Source: Niabella agricola (GTDB taxonomy: Bacteria > Bacteroidota > Bacteroidia > Chitinophagales > Chitinophagaceae). From it: 64,000 nucleotides of DNA. Below, piece after piece: positions 16,491-24,085 of this stretch. The DNA is taken from positions 1,550,001 through 1,614,000 of the forward strand of contig NZ_JAJHIZ010000003.1 in the NCBI RefSeq assembly GCF_021538615.1, written 5' to 3'. The notes under the pieces were generated by a model, which was not told the origin of the DNA, ran no database searches, and saw nothing but the letters and a program-made list of their open reading frames with translations. How positions within the stretch are numbered: the first letter of the stretch is position 1; every line of letters begins with the position of its first letter. Made by a program: the position numbers and the translations under genes.

Positions 16491-16530
16491 TTAAAAAAGC
16501 TGCATCTCTTTTGAGAAGCAGCTTTTTTAA
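16491..16530. terminator. Bidirectional terminator-like hairpin between A and B
   Basis: TAAAAAAGCTGCATCTC pairs with GAGAAGCAGCTTTTTTA over 17 positions with one mismatch and a 3-nt loop. A-run and T-run flank it on either side, so it can act on both strands. No gene ends immediately beside it: B ends at 16662 and has its own hairpin at 16611-16637, so this is a second barrier upstream of A. Confidence 0.75.
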
Positions 16531-16610
16531 CGCCAGCAATAGATTTTACCGAGCAAGCCAGATTTATTTACAAAAGATATTTGTGCGGGTAAGAAGCCGG
16601 GCACGGTTCA

Positions 16611-16637
16611 TAAAGGGCTGCCCTTTCAGACAGCCCC
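16611..16637 (-). terminator. Terminator-like hairpin downstream of family member B
   Basis: GGGCTG ... CAGCCC stem within AAAGGGCTGCCCTTTCAGAC, 25-51 nt after the B stop codon on the minus strand. The same hairpin with a few substitutions and a stronger T-run follows gene D. Confidence 0.6.
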
Positions 16638-16661
16638 TGTCATCCCGGTTTTTACTGCACC

Positions 16662-18125
16662 TTAATCATTAACTACTGTTACTACTTTTGAATACTGCAC
16701 CGTTCCCGCCTGGTCATATTGAGCGATGCGAACAAAAATGGTCTGACCACGATTTACATCGACGTTCTTTCCGTCTTTTAAACAAGATGCAGCAGCTACT
16801 ACAATAACGGCTATTGCGAGCACTTTTGCCCATCTGGATCTTACCAATGTTAGCAGGAACAGGCCACCCAGGCCAATCGCCGCCAACGACGCCGGGATGC
16901 CTAATGCCAGGCTGTAATCGATGGGCAGGTCAGAGTTACCGTCTACACCTTTTGAATTCAATTTGCCGATAGCCGTCCAGTTCTTTCCGTCATTGGAAGC
17001 TTCCACTACAAATTCCTTATTATTCTTTTCGGTGAGCGTTCTCCAGTTTACCACGATCTGATCGTTTTTCCGGCTGGCCGCAACATTGTCAATTGCTGCA
17101 GACAGCGGGCTGCAGGTATTAACCGCCGGAGTCACCAATCCAAAATCCACATTAGTAGTAGTACCTCCATTGGTAATACTAATATTACGTACCACCACAT
17201 AAAGATCTTTTATCCGGTCCGGGTTATTGGTGGAATAAGGTGCCGGATAGATGGCGGGCAGGTAAATATGCGTGGCGTCATTGGTGCCGCTAGCCGAACT
17301 GAAAGTGATTGAACTGTTGGAAGCTCCCTGGACAACGGTATACAGCGTGGCGCCGCCATCGTAGATCTTGGTATCGGTAGCAGAGTATCCCGCAATTCCA
17401 TCAGTTTCCTGATATACATCAAAAGCGAAGTTGATGGAGTTACCGATGCCATTGGCAGTAACGGTAAAATTCAGAATGTTGGGGTCAGGATTTCCACAAC
17501 CGATCAAGGCAACCACCGAAGGATCTGCAGCCGAAAAAACAAAGCCAGGTAAAGCACATGCTACAATTTTACCATTGTTATCCTGTGCAGACCAGGAGTC
17601 TCCTTTAAACAGCGGAGGTGCAGAAGTATTGCAGGCTCCGGGCAAATCAATTACGATGTTCTGAAATGTAAAATGAGTTGCAGTTGAATTCGGAACCGGG
17701 GTTTTACTAAATGTAATCCCATCGGATGCGTCCAATACGTTTACGGTATTATCTGGCCCATAAACACTCGACAACACGGGATTCGAAACATTGGTATAAT
17801 CCAATGCCAATGTAAATAAGGCGTTTCCCAGTATATTGGCACTGGTGGGCGCCTGGTTACTATACGTCCAGTTTTGACCATTATGATACCCCGTCGCCGT
17901 CCATACGTGTATATAGGTAAATTTATTACCACCGTTCACATCAATATCCACCGAAAGTGTTAGTGTTGTCCGGCAATAGGGCTGCCCGTTAATCATTACG
18001 TTTGATGTACCCTGAACTTGTATCAATGGGCTTACAAAAGTACAGGGAGCAGCCATAGCGCTCTGTTGACTTAATAAAATAAGAGAAAAGAGTGTTGCAG
18101 TTAAAATTAAAAACCGAGTTTTCAT
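16662..18125 (-). CDS. Family member B: exported protein with constant C-terminal module
   Basis: 487 residues. Signal peptide (about 1-25, LILLSQQSAMA), then a head of about 330 residues, Asn/Thr/Ser-rich and all-beta, with several Cys (YCRTTLTLSVDIDVNGGN, GCGNPDPNILNFTVTANG). The WxT module (IVVNWRTLTEKNNKEFVVEA, NDGKNWTAIGKLNSKG) precedes the shared end: helix 1 LGIPASLAAIGLGGLFLL, basic RSRWAK, helix 2 ending AAASC with Cys448, and a 40-residue tail (IFVRIAQYDQAG, YSKVVTVV). The head matches nothing I recognise. Its 5' leader and 3' flank resemble those of its neighbours, pointing to tandem duplication with head replacement. Confidence 0.8.
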   Translation of the reverse strand: MKTRFLILTATLFSLILLSQQSAMAAPCTFVSPLIQVQGTSNVMINGQPYCRTTLTLSVDIDVNGGNKFTYIHVWTATGYHNGQNWTYSNQAPTSANILGNALFTLALDYTNVSNPVLSSVYGPDNTVNVLDASDGITFSKTPVPNSTATHFTFQNIVIDLPGACNTSAPPLFKGDSWSAQDNNGKIVACALPGFVFSAADPSVVALIGCGNPDPNILNFTVTANGIGNSINFAFDVYQETDGIAGYSATDTKIYDGGATLYTVVQGASNSSITFSSASGTNDATHIYLPAIYPAPYSTNNPDRIKDLYVVVRNISITNGGTTTNVDFGLVTPAVNTCSPLSAAIDNVAASRKNDQIVVNWRTLTEKNNKEFVVEASNDGKNWTAIGKLNSKGVDGNSDLPIDYSLALGIPASLAAIGLGGLFLLTLVRSRWAKVLAIAVIVVAAASCLKDGKNVDVNRGQTIFVRIAQYDQAGTVQYSKVVTVVND

Positions 18126-18433
18126 CGTTGTGCAGTTTTAGAATTAAAAAAATAGAAACCAGTTACCAAAATGACATTTGGTAGAGAGGGATGGGATATT
18201 CAAAAAATGTCGGATACGTACGGGGTATCGCAATAGTTTTGAGTGGGGTTAGCGGCGTATATCTATGTCTGTCATTCCGGCCGGAATGTAGACAAAAATA
18301 GCAGCCGTATAACCATACGGTTTGCTTTCACGGTTCGCGGTAACATCCGCAACGGATGTTGCAAATTGGTTTGGAAGGTATGGGTGAGGATGGATCAGCC
18401 CATCACAGGGAGCATTTATTCTGTACAAAATTA
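18126..18433 (-). promoter_or_regulatory. Promoter and long structured leader of family member B
   Basis: Minus-strand -7 box TAATTTTG at 18426-18433 gives a leader of about 295 nt. It contains TTCAAAAAAT (18199-18208, plus strand), ATAGTTTTGAGTGG (18233-18246), a GATAC..GTATC pairing between them, the palindrome CATTCCGG-CCGGAATG (18273-18288), and a hairpin ACATCCG-CAA-CGGATGT (18343-18359) whose counterpart before gene C shows a compensatory change. Confidence 0.6.
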
Positions 18434-18805
18434 CTACCCTCCCGGCTCCTGGAAAATCCCTGAAAATAGGGATGCCATTGCATAGACAGAAAAAATTAAA
18501 AATAACAGACAGTCAAGGCCCGGCTTCGGATTATTTGTGCGAAACCATCGTTTTCTGGTTACACGGTGCCCTCATTAAGAACGAAGCTCATACCTCGCCT
18601 GGTCTTCTGCTTCACACAACACCCACATACGAGTACTGTCCGCAATTTTTCAATTTCAAATCTACTTATATATATGCCCAGTTTTATATAAATTCGTTGA
18701 ACCTCCTTTTTTATTCGGCAAATGCGTTTTACAGGAAGACAAAAAAGGATGTTTAGCTACTATATCCCAATTGCAATAAACCCTTTAGGCTGTCGTTTTT
18801 ATGCC
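18434..18805. other. Intergenic remainder between the B promoter and the end of C
   Basis: About 370 bp without a recognisable gene. The plus frames 18472-18756 and 18722-18943 lack protein-like composition; the second overlaps the end of C. No clear terminator for C is visible. Confidence 0.4.
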
Positions 18806-19498
18806 TTAATTATACGTCACCTTTACGGCCTTCGAATAACCTATTGCACCATCTTTTTCATGCTGGGCAATCCGAACATATTCTGTTTTACCGGTTCCTG
18901 CTGTTGCCATCTGATCTTTTTTTCTACAAGCGCCGACTACTAAAACAACGGCAGCAATCATCAGCAACTTCGTTCTTCGGGAACGGGTAACGGTTAACAG
19001 CAACAACCCGCCCATACCAATTGCTGCAAAAGAAACCGGAAGCTTTAACTGCAGGCCATATTCCAGTGATTCGGCAGAACTTCCATTACTGCTTTTTGAT
19101 TGAATTGTACCCAGCGCCTCCCATTGCTGCCCGTCTGCAGACCCTTCCACTACAAACTCCTTACTGTTCTCCTCGGTAACCGTTTGCCAGGACACCATTA
19201 ATCTACCATTGGCAGCAGTTGCGGCTATCCGTCCAAACGCCGCACCCATTCTCAAATAATCAAGCACAGCTACCTCGTCATTATCATCCTTGATTGTTAC
19301 GTATTTTGTATACACCGGAATAGAGTCTTCGTTATCGTACACTTTTATTTCAAGCAATTTACTTCCGTTTGCAGCATACGTAATGTCAAGATCCCATATC
19401 AGATTGTCGTCTCCGGCATTGGGAATCGTATCGTTTTGAGCGGTACCTGTCAATGCAGCGAGCAGCCCAATAAAAAAACATAAAAATCTGAGTTTCAT
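18806..19498 (-). CDS. Family member C: short exported protein with constant C-terminal module
   Basis: 230 residues from MKLRFLCFFIGLLAALTGTA; the start at 19498 was preferred over 19519 because it begins the signal peptide and aligns with the shared CAT-TTTAAGCAGTTT leader. The head is only about 70 residues (LIWDLDITYAANGSKLLEI, VYTKYVTIKDDNDEV). Then come the WxT module (LMVSWQTVTEENSKEFVVEG, ADGQQWEALGTIQSK), helix 1 LPVSFAAIGMGGLLLL, RSRRTK, helix 2 ending VVGAC with Cys191, and a 40-residue tail (EYVRIAQHEKDG, YSKAVKV). It shows that the C-terminal module is the constant part and the head is optional. Function unknown. Confidence 0.8.
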   Translation of the reverse strand: MKLRFLCFFIGLLAALTGTAQNDTIPNAGDDNLIWDLDITYAANGSKLLEIKVYDNEDSIPVYTKYVTIKDDNDEVAVLDYLRMGAAFGRIAATAANGRLMVSWQTVTEENSKEFVVEGSADGQQWEALGTIQSKSSNGSSAESLEYGLQLKLPVSFAAIGMGGLLLLTVTRSRRTKLLMIAAVVLVVGACRKKDQMATAGTGKTEYVRIAQHEKDGAIGYSKAVKVTYN

Positions 19499-20144
19499 TT
19501 TAAGCAGTTTAAAAAACAAAAAAAGAGGTCTTCTCCAGAAACAACTTCTGGCAGCGAAGGCAAACTGGGTTCAAAAAATTTAGATACGAAGCAGTATCAA
19601 TAAGTTTTGAGTGGTATACAGACCACAGCATATAGGCACAGGAATGATAAACTGAGCGCTACATCACAGCATCTGTTATTTGTATTTATTCAAGGGAAGC
19701 AGTAACATTCGCAACGAATGTAACCGTTTGTTTGGAGGAAATGTAGCAATGATCAACATCCATCAATAAAGGTAATCCGCCCGAATCATCTCTCCGACTC
19801 TAAAAAACAAGGCCTCTTGTCCGTTTTATTTTAGATTACCGGCATGCAGCAAGATCCTTTGACTAAACATTGACGTAATGAATGAATTTTATATCACTGT
19901 ACATTCATATTGTTTGTAGCATATCCGCTGTCCGCCAGGCTATCAGACCAACCGTCTTTATCTCACAGCAGTCATTACCTAATCGTTTCTTACTTCAAAA
20001 ATAATCATATACAGATCGGATATTTATAAATTTCGATGAGTACCGGGCTTTGTTCGTCAGATATGTTTTGCAAACAGGTTAAAGCAGTAATAAAAAAAGG
20101 GCTGCCCCGTCGGACAGCCCCGTCATCCTGGTTTTTACTACACC
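19499..20144 (-). promoter_or_regulatory. Leader of family member C and spacer to D
   Basis: The plus-strand words TTCAAAAAAT (19570-19579) and AAGTTTTGAGTGG (19602-19614) repeat those before A and B, with GATAC..GTATC between them. A hairpin ACATTCG-CAA-CGAATGT (19705-19721) matches the B hairpin apart from one exchanged base pair. I see no clean TAnnTTTG box. The rest of the 646 bp is AT-rich without a gene, apart from the D terminator at its end. Confidence 0.5.
20094..20125 (-). terminator. Terminator downstream of family member D
   Basis: GGGGCTGTCC / GGGCAGCCC stem on the minus strand, followed by a T-run (AAAAAAA on the plus strand, 20094-20100). It is nearly identical to the hairpin after B, and similarity extends through the last codons of both genes. 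Confidence 0.75.
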
Positions 20145-20951
20145 TTATTCCTGAATAACTTTTACTACTTTCGAATAGCTTACAGCGCCATCCTTATCAT
20201 ATTGAGCAATACGTACAAAGGCGGTTTGATTTTTCCCTTCCAGGACTTGTTCGTTTTTTGCACAGGCTCCCGCTGCAATAACAATCGCAAGGATCATGAA
20301 AGCTTTCATCCACCTGGATCTTGTTACAGTCAACAGCAATAAGCCACCCAGACCAATCGCGGCAAATGAAGCCGGTAGACTCAGCAGCAAGCTGTAATCC
20401 AATGGCTGCGCGGAGTTTCCATCGATGCCTTTAGATTCCAACTTACCAAGCGCGGTCCACACCTGGCCATCTGCAGACCCTTCTACAACAAATTCTTTGT
20501 TATTTTCCTCACTTCCGGTTCGCCAGTTCACCTGCAGCTTCCCTCCTGTTATCGCGGCGGTTACGCTTTCAAACTGAACGCCCAGTGGTACATCTCCGGG
20601 TACTACAATATCATCGCCGCATCTGGCTGCGCCACAATTCCCGGTCCATCTCACAAATACAGCCTTCAGCTTGGAAAGGCCGCCGCTGCAGGCTACCCCG
20701 GTCATCTGTGCAGAGCCTGGCCCGCCTGGGTATTTCAAACAATCGGAACTTGCAACCAGGTTTCCGTCGCAATAAATATATACCTGTAACGATTTGTTAC
20801 CATCTGTCAGGTAGCTGTAGTCAAGCTGCCAGGTTTGACCGTCATTACTGGGATTAGAAAAGATAGCGCGGGTAATTTGAATACAATTTTGAGCATTGGC
20901 AAAGCCTGCAATAAAAAGCGCTATTAAAGGGAGTAAAAACCGTTTTTTCAT
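20145..20951 (-). CDS. Family member D: exported protein with constant C-terminal module
   Basis: 268 residues. Signal peptide 1-20 (LLPLIALFIAGFANAQ), then a Cys-containing beta head of about 110 residues (DGQTWQLDYSYLTDGNKSL, VRWTGNCGAARCGDD). The WxT module (VQFESVTAAITGGKLQVNW, EENNKEFVVEGSADGQVW) leads to helix 1 LPASFAAIGLGGLLLL, RSRWMK, helix 2 ending AAGAC with Cys230, and a 39-residue tail (AFVRIAQYDKDG, YSKVVKV). The constant part is closest to B and C. The head length and W-x-L-D-Y words echo C (IWDLDITYAANGSK), suggesting a common head ancestor for C and D. Function unknown. Confidence 0.8.
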   Translation of the reverse strand: MKKRFLLPLIALFIAGFANAQNCIQITRAIFSNPSNDGQTWQLDYSYLTDGNKSLQVYIYCDGNLVASSDCLKYPGGPGSAQMTGVACSGGLSKLKAVFVRWTGNCGAARCGDDIVVPGDVPLGVQFESVTAAITGGKLQVNWRTGSEENNKEFVVEGSADGQVWTALGKLESKGIDGNSAQPLDYSLLLSLPASFAAIGLGGLLLLTVTRSRWMKAFMILAIVIAAGACAKNEQVLEGKNQTAFVRIAQYDKDGAVSYSKVVKVIQE

Positions 20952-21346
20952 TTTGTTTTGTTTAAAATGTGTTTAAGATGATTTGTTGCTGTTCATACAG
21001 CAATCAGGTGTAAACAATTCAACGCATACAGAAAAGCAACTACCGTTCCTTACAACCCTTTTACGATATCTCTTCAGGTACACAACAGCACATAATTCCT
21101 CCGTTTGCTTAATGCTGAGCATTAACGCATACGTCCTTAAGAGATAGAAGGTAAGAGAGTTGCAGTTTAAACGGACGGTGTATAACTGGTAACCCGGGTT
21201 CCCGGATGCGCTCTAGAAATCACACCCGTATATATTCCATTTTTCATACACCGAATTTGTAAACCAGATCAGCTTTATTTTTCCGGAATCATAAAATCTC
21301 ATCTGGTTGCTTCAATCCGTCTTGATTAAATTGTGCGGCAAAAGTA
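20952..21346 (-). promoter_or_regulatory. Promoter and long leader of family member D
   Basis: Minus-strand box TACTTTTG at 21339-21346 predicts a leader of about 380 nt. The boxes shared by A, B and C are absent. A small perfect hairpin TTAATGC-TGA-GCATTAA lies near 21110-21126. No coding frame of note is present; 21347-21497 also looks empty. Confidence 0.45.
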
Positions 21347-21497
21347 GATACTGTGGCGTTTGCAGTTAAATGAAATTCGATGAACACCGTTCTTTATTCG
21401 ATGAGTCGTTTATTATATCGATGCGGCTCTTAGCAAGCACAATGGTATTTTTCAGAAACGCATCGCATCCATCACAATCAACGGTGCTTCCAGCCGC

Positions 21498-21989
21498 TTA
21501 GTTTTTTTGAACAAAAATGTTTACGGGTCCTTTAACAGTCCCGTCTGCCATATTGCTTCTTGCAATGATCAGCGTATACGTTCCTTTTTTTCCGGTTTTA
21601 TATTGCATAGTAAGTCCAAAAGGTCCATCCGTTTTTCCATCGGGCATTTCAATCTGGCTGATCCGGACATTCCGCTCATACCCCTCCGGTTTCAACTGTA
21701 CCGCTAAATGTTGTGTACCGGTTACCGGAATCCGTATATGTATTTGCTGATACTCTTTCTGTATATCCGCATGCAGCGTATCCCTGTTCCCGGAAGACGC
21801 TAATACCATAATGGAATCACCCGATTCCGGACTGCTCGGCGGCAGCGTATCCTTAGCGGGCGGATGAAATAAGGTATCGGGGTGTTGCCCGCTCATGGTA
21901 TCATCCTGTACTTGCTTCGGATCAGCCACATGGCCGCAGGCATACAGGCACCATAAAAAAAAAGAAAGGTATCGGGGTGTTCTTAGCAT
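21498..21989 (-). CDS. Small lipoprotein of unknown function
   Basis: 163 residues. The N-terminus MLRTPRYLSFFLWCLYACG carries a lipobox L-Y-A-C with Cys18. A Pro/Asp/Ser-rich linker of about 45 residues follows, then one beta domain (HIRIPVTGTQHLAVQLKPEG, GPFGLTMQYKTGKKGTYTLI, NIFVQKN). The composition fits an envelope lipoprotein with a small beta-sandwich of unknown role. It is divergent from the ybjQ-type gene: a minus-strand TATTTTTG box (22014-22021) lies 24 nt before its ATG, inside the 43-bp gap between the two start codons, so the two promoters must overlap. Confidence 0.7.
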   Translation of the reverse strand: MLRTPRYLSFFLWCLYACGHVADPKQVQDDTMSGQHPDTLFHPPAKDTLPPSSPESGDSIMVLASSGNRDTLHADIQKEYQQIHIRIPVTGTQHLAVQLKPEGYERNVRISQIEMPDGKTDGPFGLTMQYKTGKKGTYTLIIARSNMADGTVKGPVNIFVQKN

Positions 21990-22032
21990 CGTTCTTAAAA
22001 TTTTGTAGGTTTACAAAAATATTAAATCTGTT

Positions 22033-22371
22033 ATGAACAAGCAATTCATCCTCTCCACCACCGCCACCATTAACCTGAAAGGAGCCGAAATCGTGGAGTA
22101 TTGTGGTATTGTATCCGGCGAAACAGTTATTGGCGCAAATATCGTGCGCGACTTTTTTGCAGGCATCCGCGATATTGTGGGCGGCCGTTCGGGCTCTTAT
22201 GAAGAAGTATTGCGGGAAGCAAAGGACACCGCTATTAAAGAAATGCAGGAACATGCCCAGCGGTTGGGTGCCAACGGTGTAATTGGCATAGACCTGGACT
22301 ATGAAACGGTTGGCCAAAGCATGCTGATGGTGGCAGCCAGCGGAACTGCTGTAAAAATTGAGGGTATCTGA
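22033..22371 (+). CDS. YbjQ/UPF0145 family protein
   Basis: 112-residue protein matching UPF0145 (YbjQ, heavy-metal-binding-domain-like) over its whole length. Signature features are the N-terminal [60 protein letters not shown] and [11 protein letters not shown]. Family members form rings or pentamers of unknown function and do not always bind metal. It is a single gene, divergent from the lipoprotein, and ends before an empty region with a hairpin. Confidence 0.92.
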   Translation: MNKQFILSTTATINLKGAEIVEYCGIVSGETVIGANIVRDFFAGIRDIVGGRSGSYEEVLREAKDTAIKEMQEHAQRLGANGVIGIDLDYETVGQSMLMVAASGTAVKIEGI

Positions 22372-22721
22372 GGTTCCGGCTACTGGCGGCAACAGGGATG
22401 CAGCGGAGGTACCGAAGGTTTCGTGAACAAACAATCGTTTTGGCGAGCCAAAAAATATTGATAACCAGGCAACCAGGTTCCGTCTTCCTGCGTCTTATTT
22501 CCGATTGAATGATCAAAATGGGATAAAAAAATCCCCAACATTGTTACACGTTGGGGACCTTCATCAAAAACCATTAACCATTAAACCTTATCCTATGAAA
22601 ATTCAATCTCAAATTTATAAACTATTTCCTATATTTCAAAAGTAATATTTTGAAGTGTGGGAAATTTTCACATTTTGTTATCAATTTATTTACTGCCAAA
22701 CCCCTAATAAGCTAAAAATCA
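22372..22721. other. Intergenic region with an orphan hairpin and tiny ORF
   Basis: CCCCAAC-ATTGTTACAC-GTTGGGG (near 22532-22555) has seven A on its left, so it works as a minus-strand terminator although no minus-strand gene lies to its right. Fifty nt on, an ATG at 22595 opens a 16-codon frame (MKIQSQIYKLFPIFQK, stop 22643-22645) after an ACCATTAAACCTTATCCT leader. This may be the relic of a lost gene's 5' end or an unrecognised small RNA. Confidence 0.4.
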
Positions 22722-23297
22722 ATGAAAAGAAAAGTTGTAGTGGCCATTACCGGCGCCAGCGGGTCTATTTATCCGTTGCGGCTGCTTTCCAAGTTTTTAC
22801 AAATACGGGAACAATGGAACGAGGTTGGGGTGGTCGTTACCAACAATGCTAAGGAAGTATGGCAGGTGGAAACAGGAACCGCTTTTACACCGGATCCCTC
22901 CTTTTCTTATTATGCTACCACCGATTTTAATGCGCCTTTTGCATCGGGCAGCGGCCGGTTTGATACAATGATCATTATGCCCTGCTCGATGGGCGTGCTA
23001 GGCCGGATTGCTACGGGAATTTCTAACGACCTGATCACCCGGGCGGCTGATGTTGTGCTGAAGGAGCGACGGAAGCTGATTTGTGTGGTGCGTGAAACGC
23101 CTTATAGCCTGGTCCATATAAAAAATATGGAATTCCTGACCCTTGCCGGAGGCATTGTATGCCCCGCAACGCCCTCCTATTATAGTAATCCCACAAGCAT
23201 TGAAGCCGTTGCAGACACCGTAGTAGACCGGGTGCTGGACCTGGCCGGCTTTGATATTCCGTCCTATCGCTGGGGCAGTGCCGGACAGGAGGTTTAA
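22722..23297 (+). CDS. ubiX: UbiX-like flavin prenyltransferase
   Basis: 191-residue flavoprotein of the UbiX/Pad1 family. It attaches a dimethylallyl unit to FMN to make prenyl-FMN, the cofactor of UbiD-type decarboxylases. Diagnostic stretches are VAITGASGSIYPLRLL (FMN phosphate loop), the PCSMGVLGRIATGISNDLI core and ERRKLICVVRETPYSLVHI, with NMEFLTLAGGIVCPA near the C-terminus. In Bacteroidota it likely serves menaquinone biosynthesis with a UbiD/MqnL-type partner located elsewhere. The gene appears monocistronic. Confidence 0.95.
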   Translation: MKRKVVVAITGASGSIYPLRLLSKFLQIREQWNEVGVVVTNNAKEVWQVETGTAFTPDPSFSYYATTDFNAPFASGSGRFDTMIIMPCSMGVLGRIATGISNDLITRAADVVLKERRKLICVVRETPYSLVHIKNMEFLTLAGGIVCPATPSYYSNPTSIEAVADTVVDRVLDLAGFDIPSYRWGSAGQEV

Positions 23298-23500
23298 AGA
23301 GACCTGCAACAGCAGCCTTGAGCTCGTAAAATCAACTAACGATGCTTATATGGCGTTTCTTTTCCTGTAAATCGCAGCAGCAAGCGTACTGAGGGTATAA
23401 GGCCGGAGCGGCCCTGTAAAGACATAAGCTGCACCGGCCGTCCTTTCTTCCTGGATTCCTACACAAAGCCTTTCCTGTAAAGCAACACTCTCTGTAAATG

Positions 23501-23529
23501 AAAAAGGTCATCTTCAGCAGATGACCTTT
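23501..23529 (-). terminator. Terminator of the DsbD-alpha gene
   Basis: A perfect 11-bp stem (AAAGGTCATCT-TCAGC-AGATGACCTTT) with a minus-strand T-run, 18 nt after the stop of the gene ending at 23547. Confidence 0.8.
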
Positions 23530-23546
23530 ACACTTGTAAATTATGT

Positions 23547-23999
23547 TTATCCTAAGGGAATATTAAAGCGAACGGTTTTAGGCGGCAGACATTGTTTGTC
23601 GTCGCAGGTCTGGTATTCTACCGTTCCGGAAAGCGCTGTTTTCGCAGCCGCTTTCAAGGTCACTTTTTGCACAAAAGTTACCGTGTTGGCGTACTGATGT
23701 GCTGTTGAGTTGGTGCTGACATCATGATATTTCTCCATTTTTCCCAGTTCCTTTACATTACCGGACCGCACGACCAGTGGATTGTTTGTAAAACCAACCT
23801 TTGTGGGATACGCTATGGCGCCCTTGGGCTGTGTTTGCGAATACAGGTGCCAGCCGTTTTTTAGGGTTGCCACCATTTGTACTTCATAAACTTTTTCGCT
23901 GATTTTTTTTGCCGTAAACTTCCAGCTTGCAGGATCTACCTGCGCCCTTGCTGTAGCCAGGCTTAATACAGCCACCAGCGCCAATACAATACTTTTCAT
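23547..23999 (-). CDS. Stand-alone DsbD N-terminal (alpha) domain protein
   Basis: 150-residue exported protein: signal peptide MKSIVLALVAVLSLATARA, then the immunoglobulin-like DsbD alpha domain ending in TCDDKQCLPPKTVRF, whose two Cys form the redox pair. In full-length DsbD this domain passes electrons from the membrane domain to periplasmic partners. Here the membrane and thioredoxin domains are absent, so it must act with a separate DsbD-like protein or in another thiol pathway. The start at 23999 was chosen at the signal-peptide Met. A clear TACCTTTG box (minus strand, 24026-24033) lies 26 nt upstream. Confidence 0.85.
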   Translation of the reverse strand: MKSIVLALVAVLSLATARAQVDPASWKFTAKKISEKVYEVQMVATLKNGWHLYSQTQPKGAIAYPTKVGFTNNPLVVRSGNVKELGKMEKYHDVSTNSTAHQYANTVTFVQKVTLKAAAKTALSGTVEYQTCDDKQCLPPKTVRFNIPLG

Positions 24000-24025
24000 C
24001 TTTTCTGATTTTATTTTTTCACACA

Positions 24026-24033
24026 CAAAGGTA
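24026..24033 (-). promoter_or_regulatory. TAnnTTTG promoter box for the DsbD-alpha gene
   Basis: TACCTTTG, 26 nt before the ATG at 23999, separates this gene from purQ and makes it an independent unit. Confidence 0.5.
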
Positions 24034-24085
24034 CCCGCTCATTCGTTTACAAAAACCTAAAATGAGTTTATAAAGGACGCTGAAC

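Noticed and set aside
14879..20951. Type IX secretion C-terminal domain or LPXTG sortase signal on the A-D family
   Set aside because: The WxT module resembles sequences that often precede type IX domains, but the usual type A or B ending is absent, and there is no LPxTG motif. The end is two hydrophobic stretches and a short tail instead.
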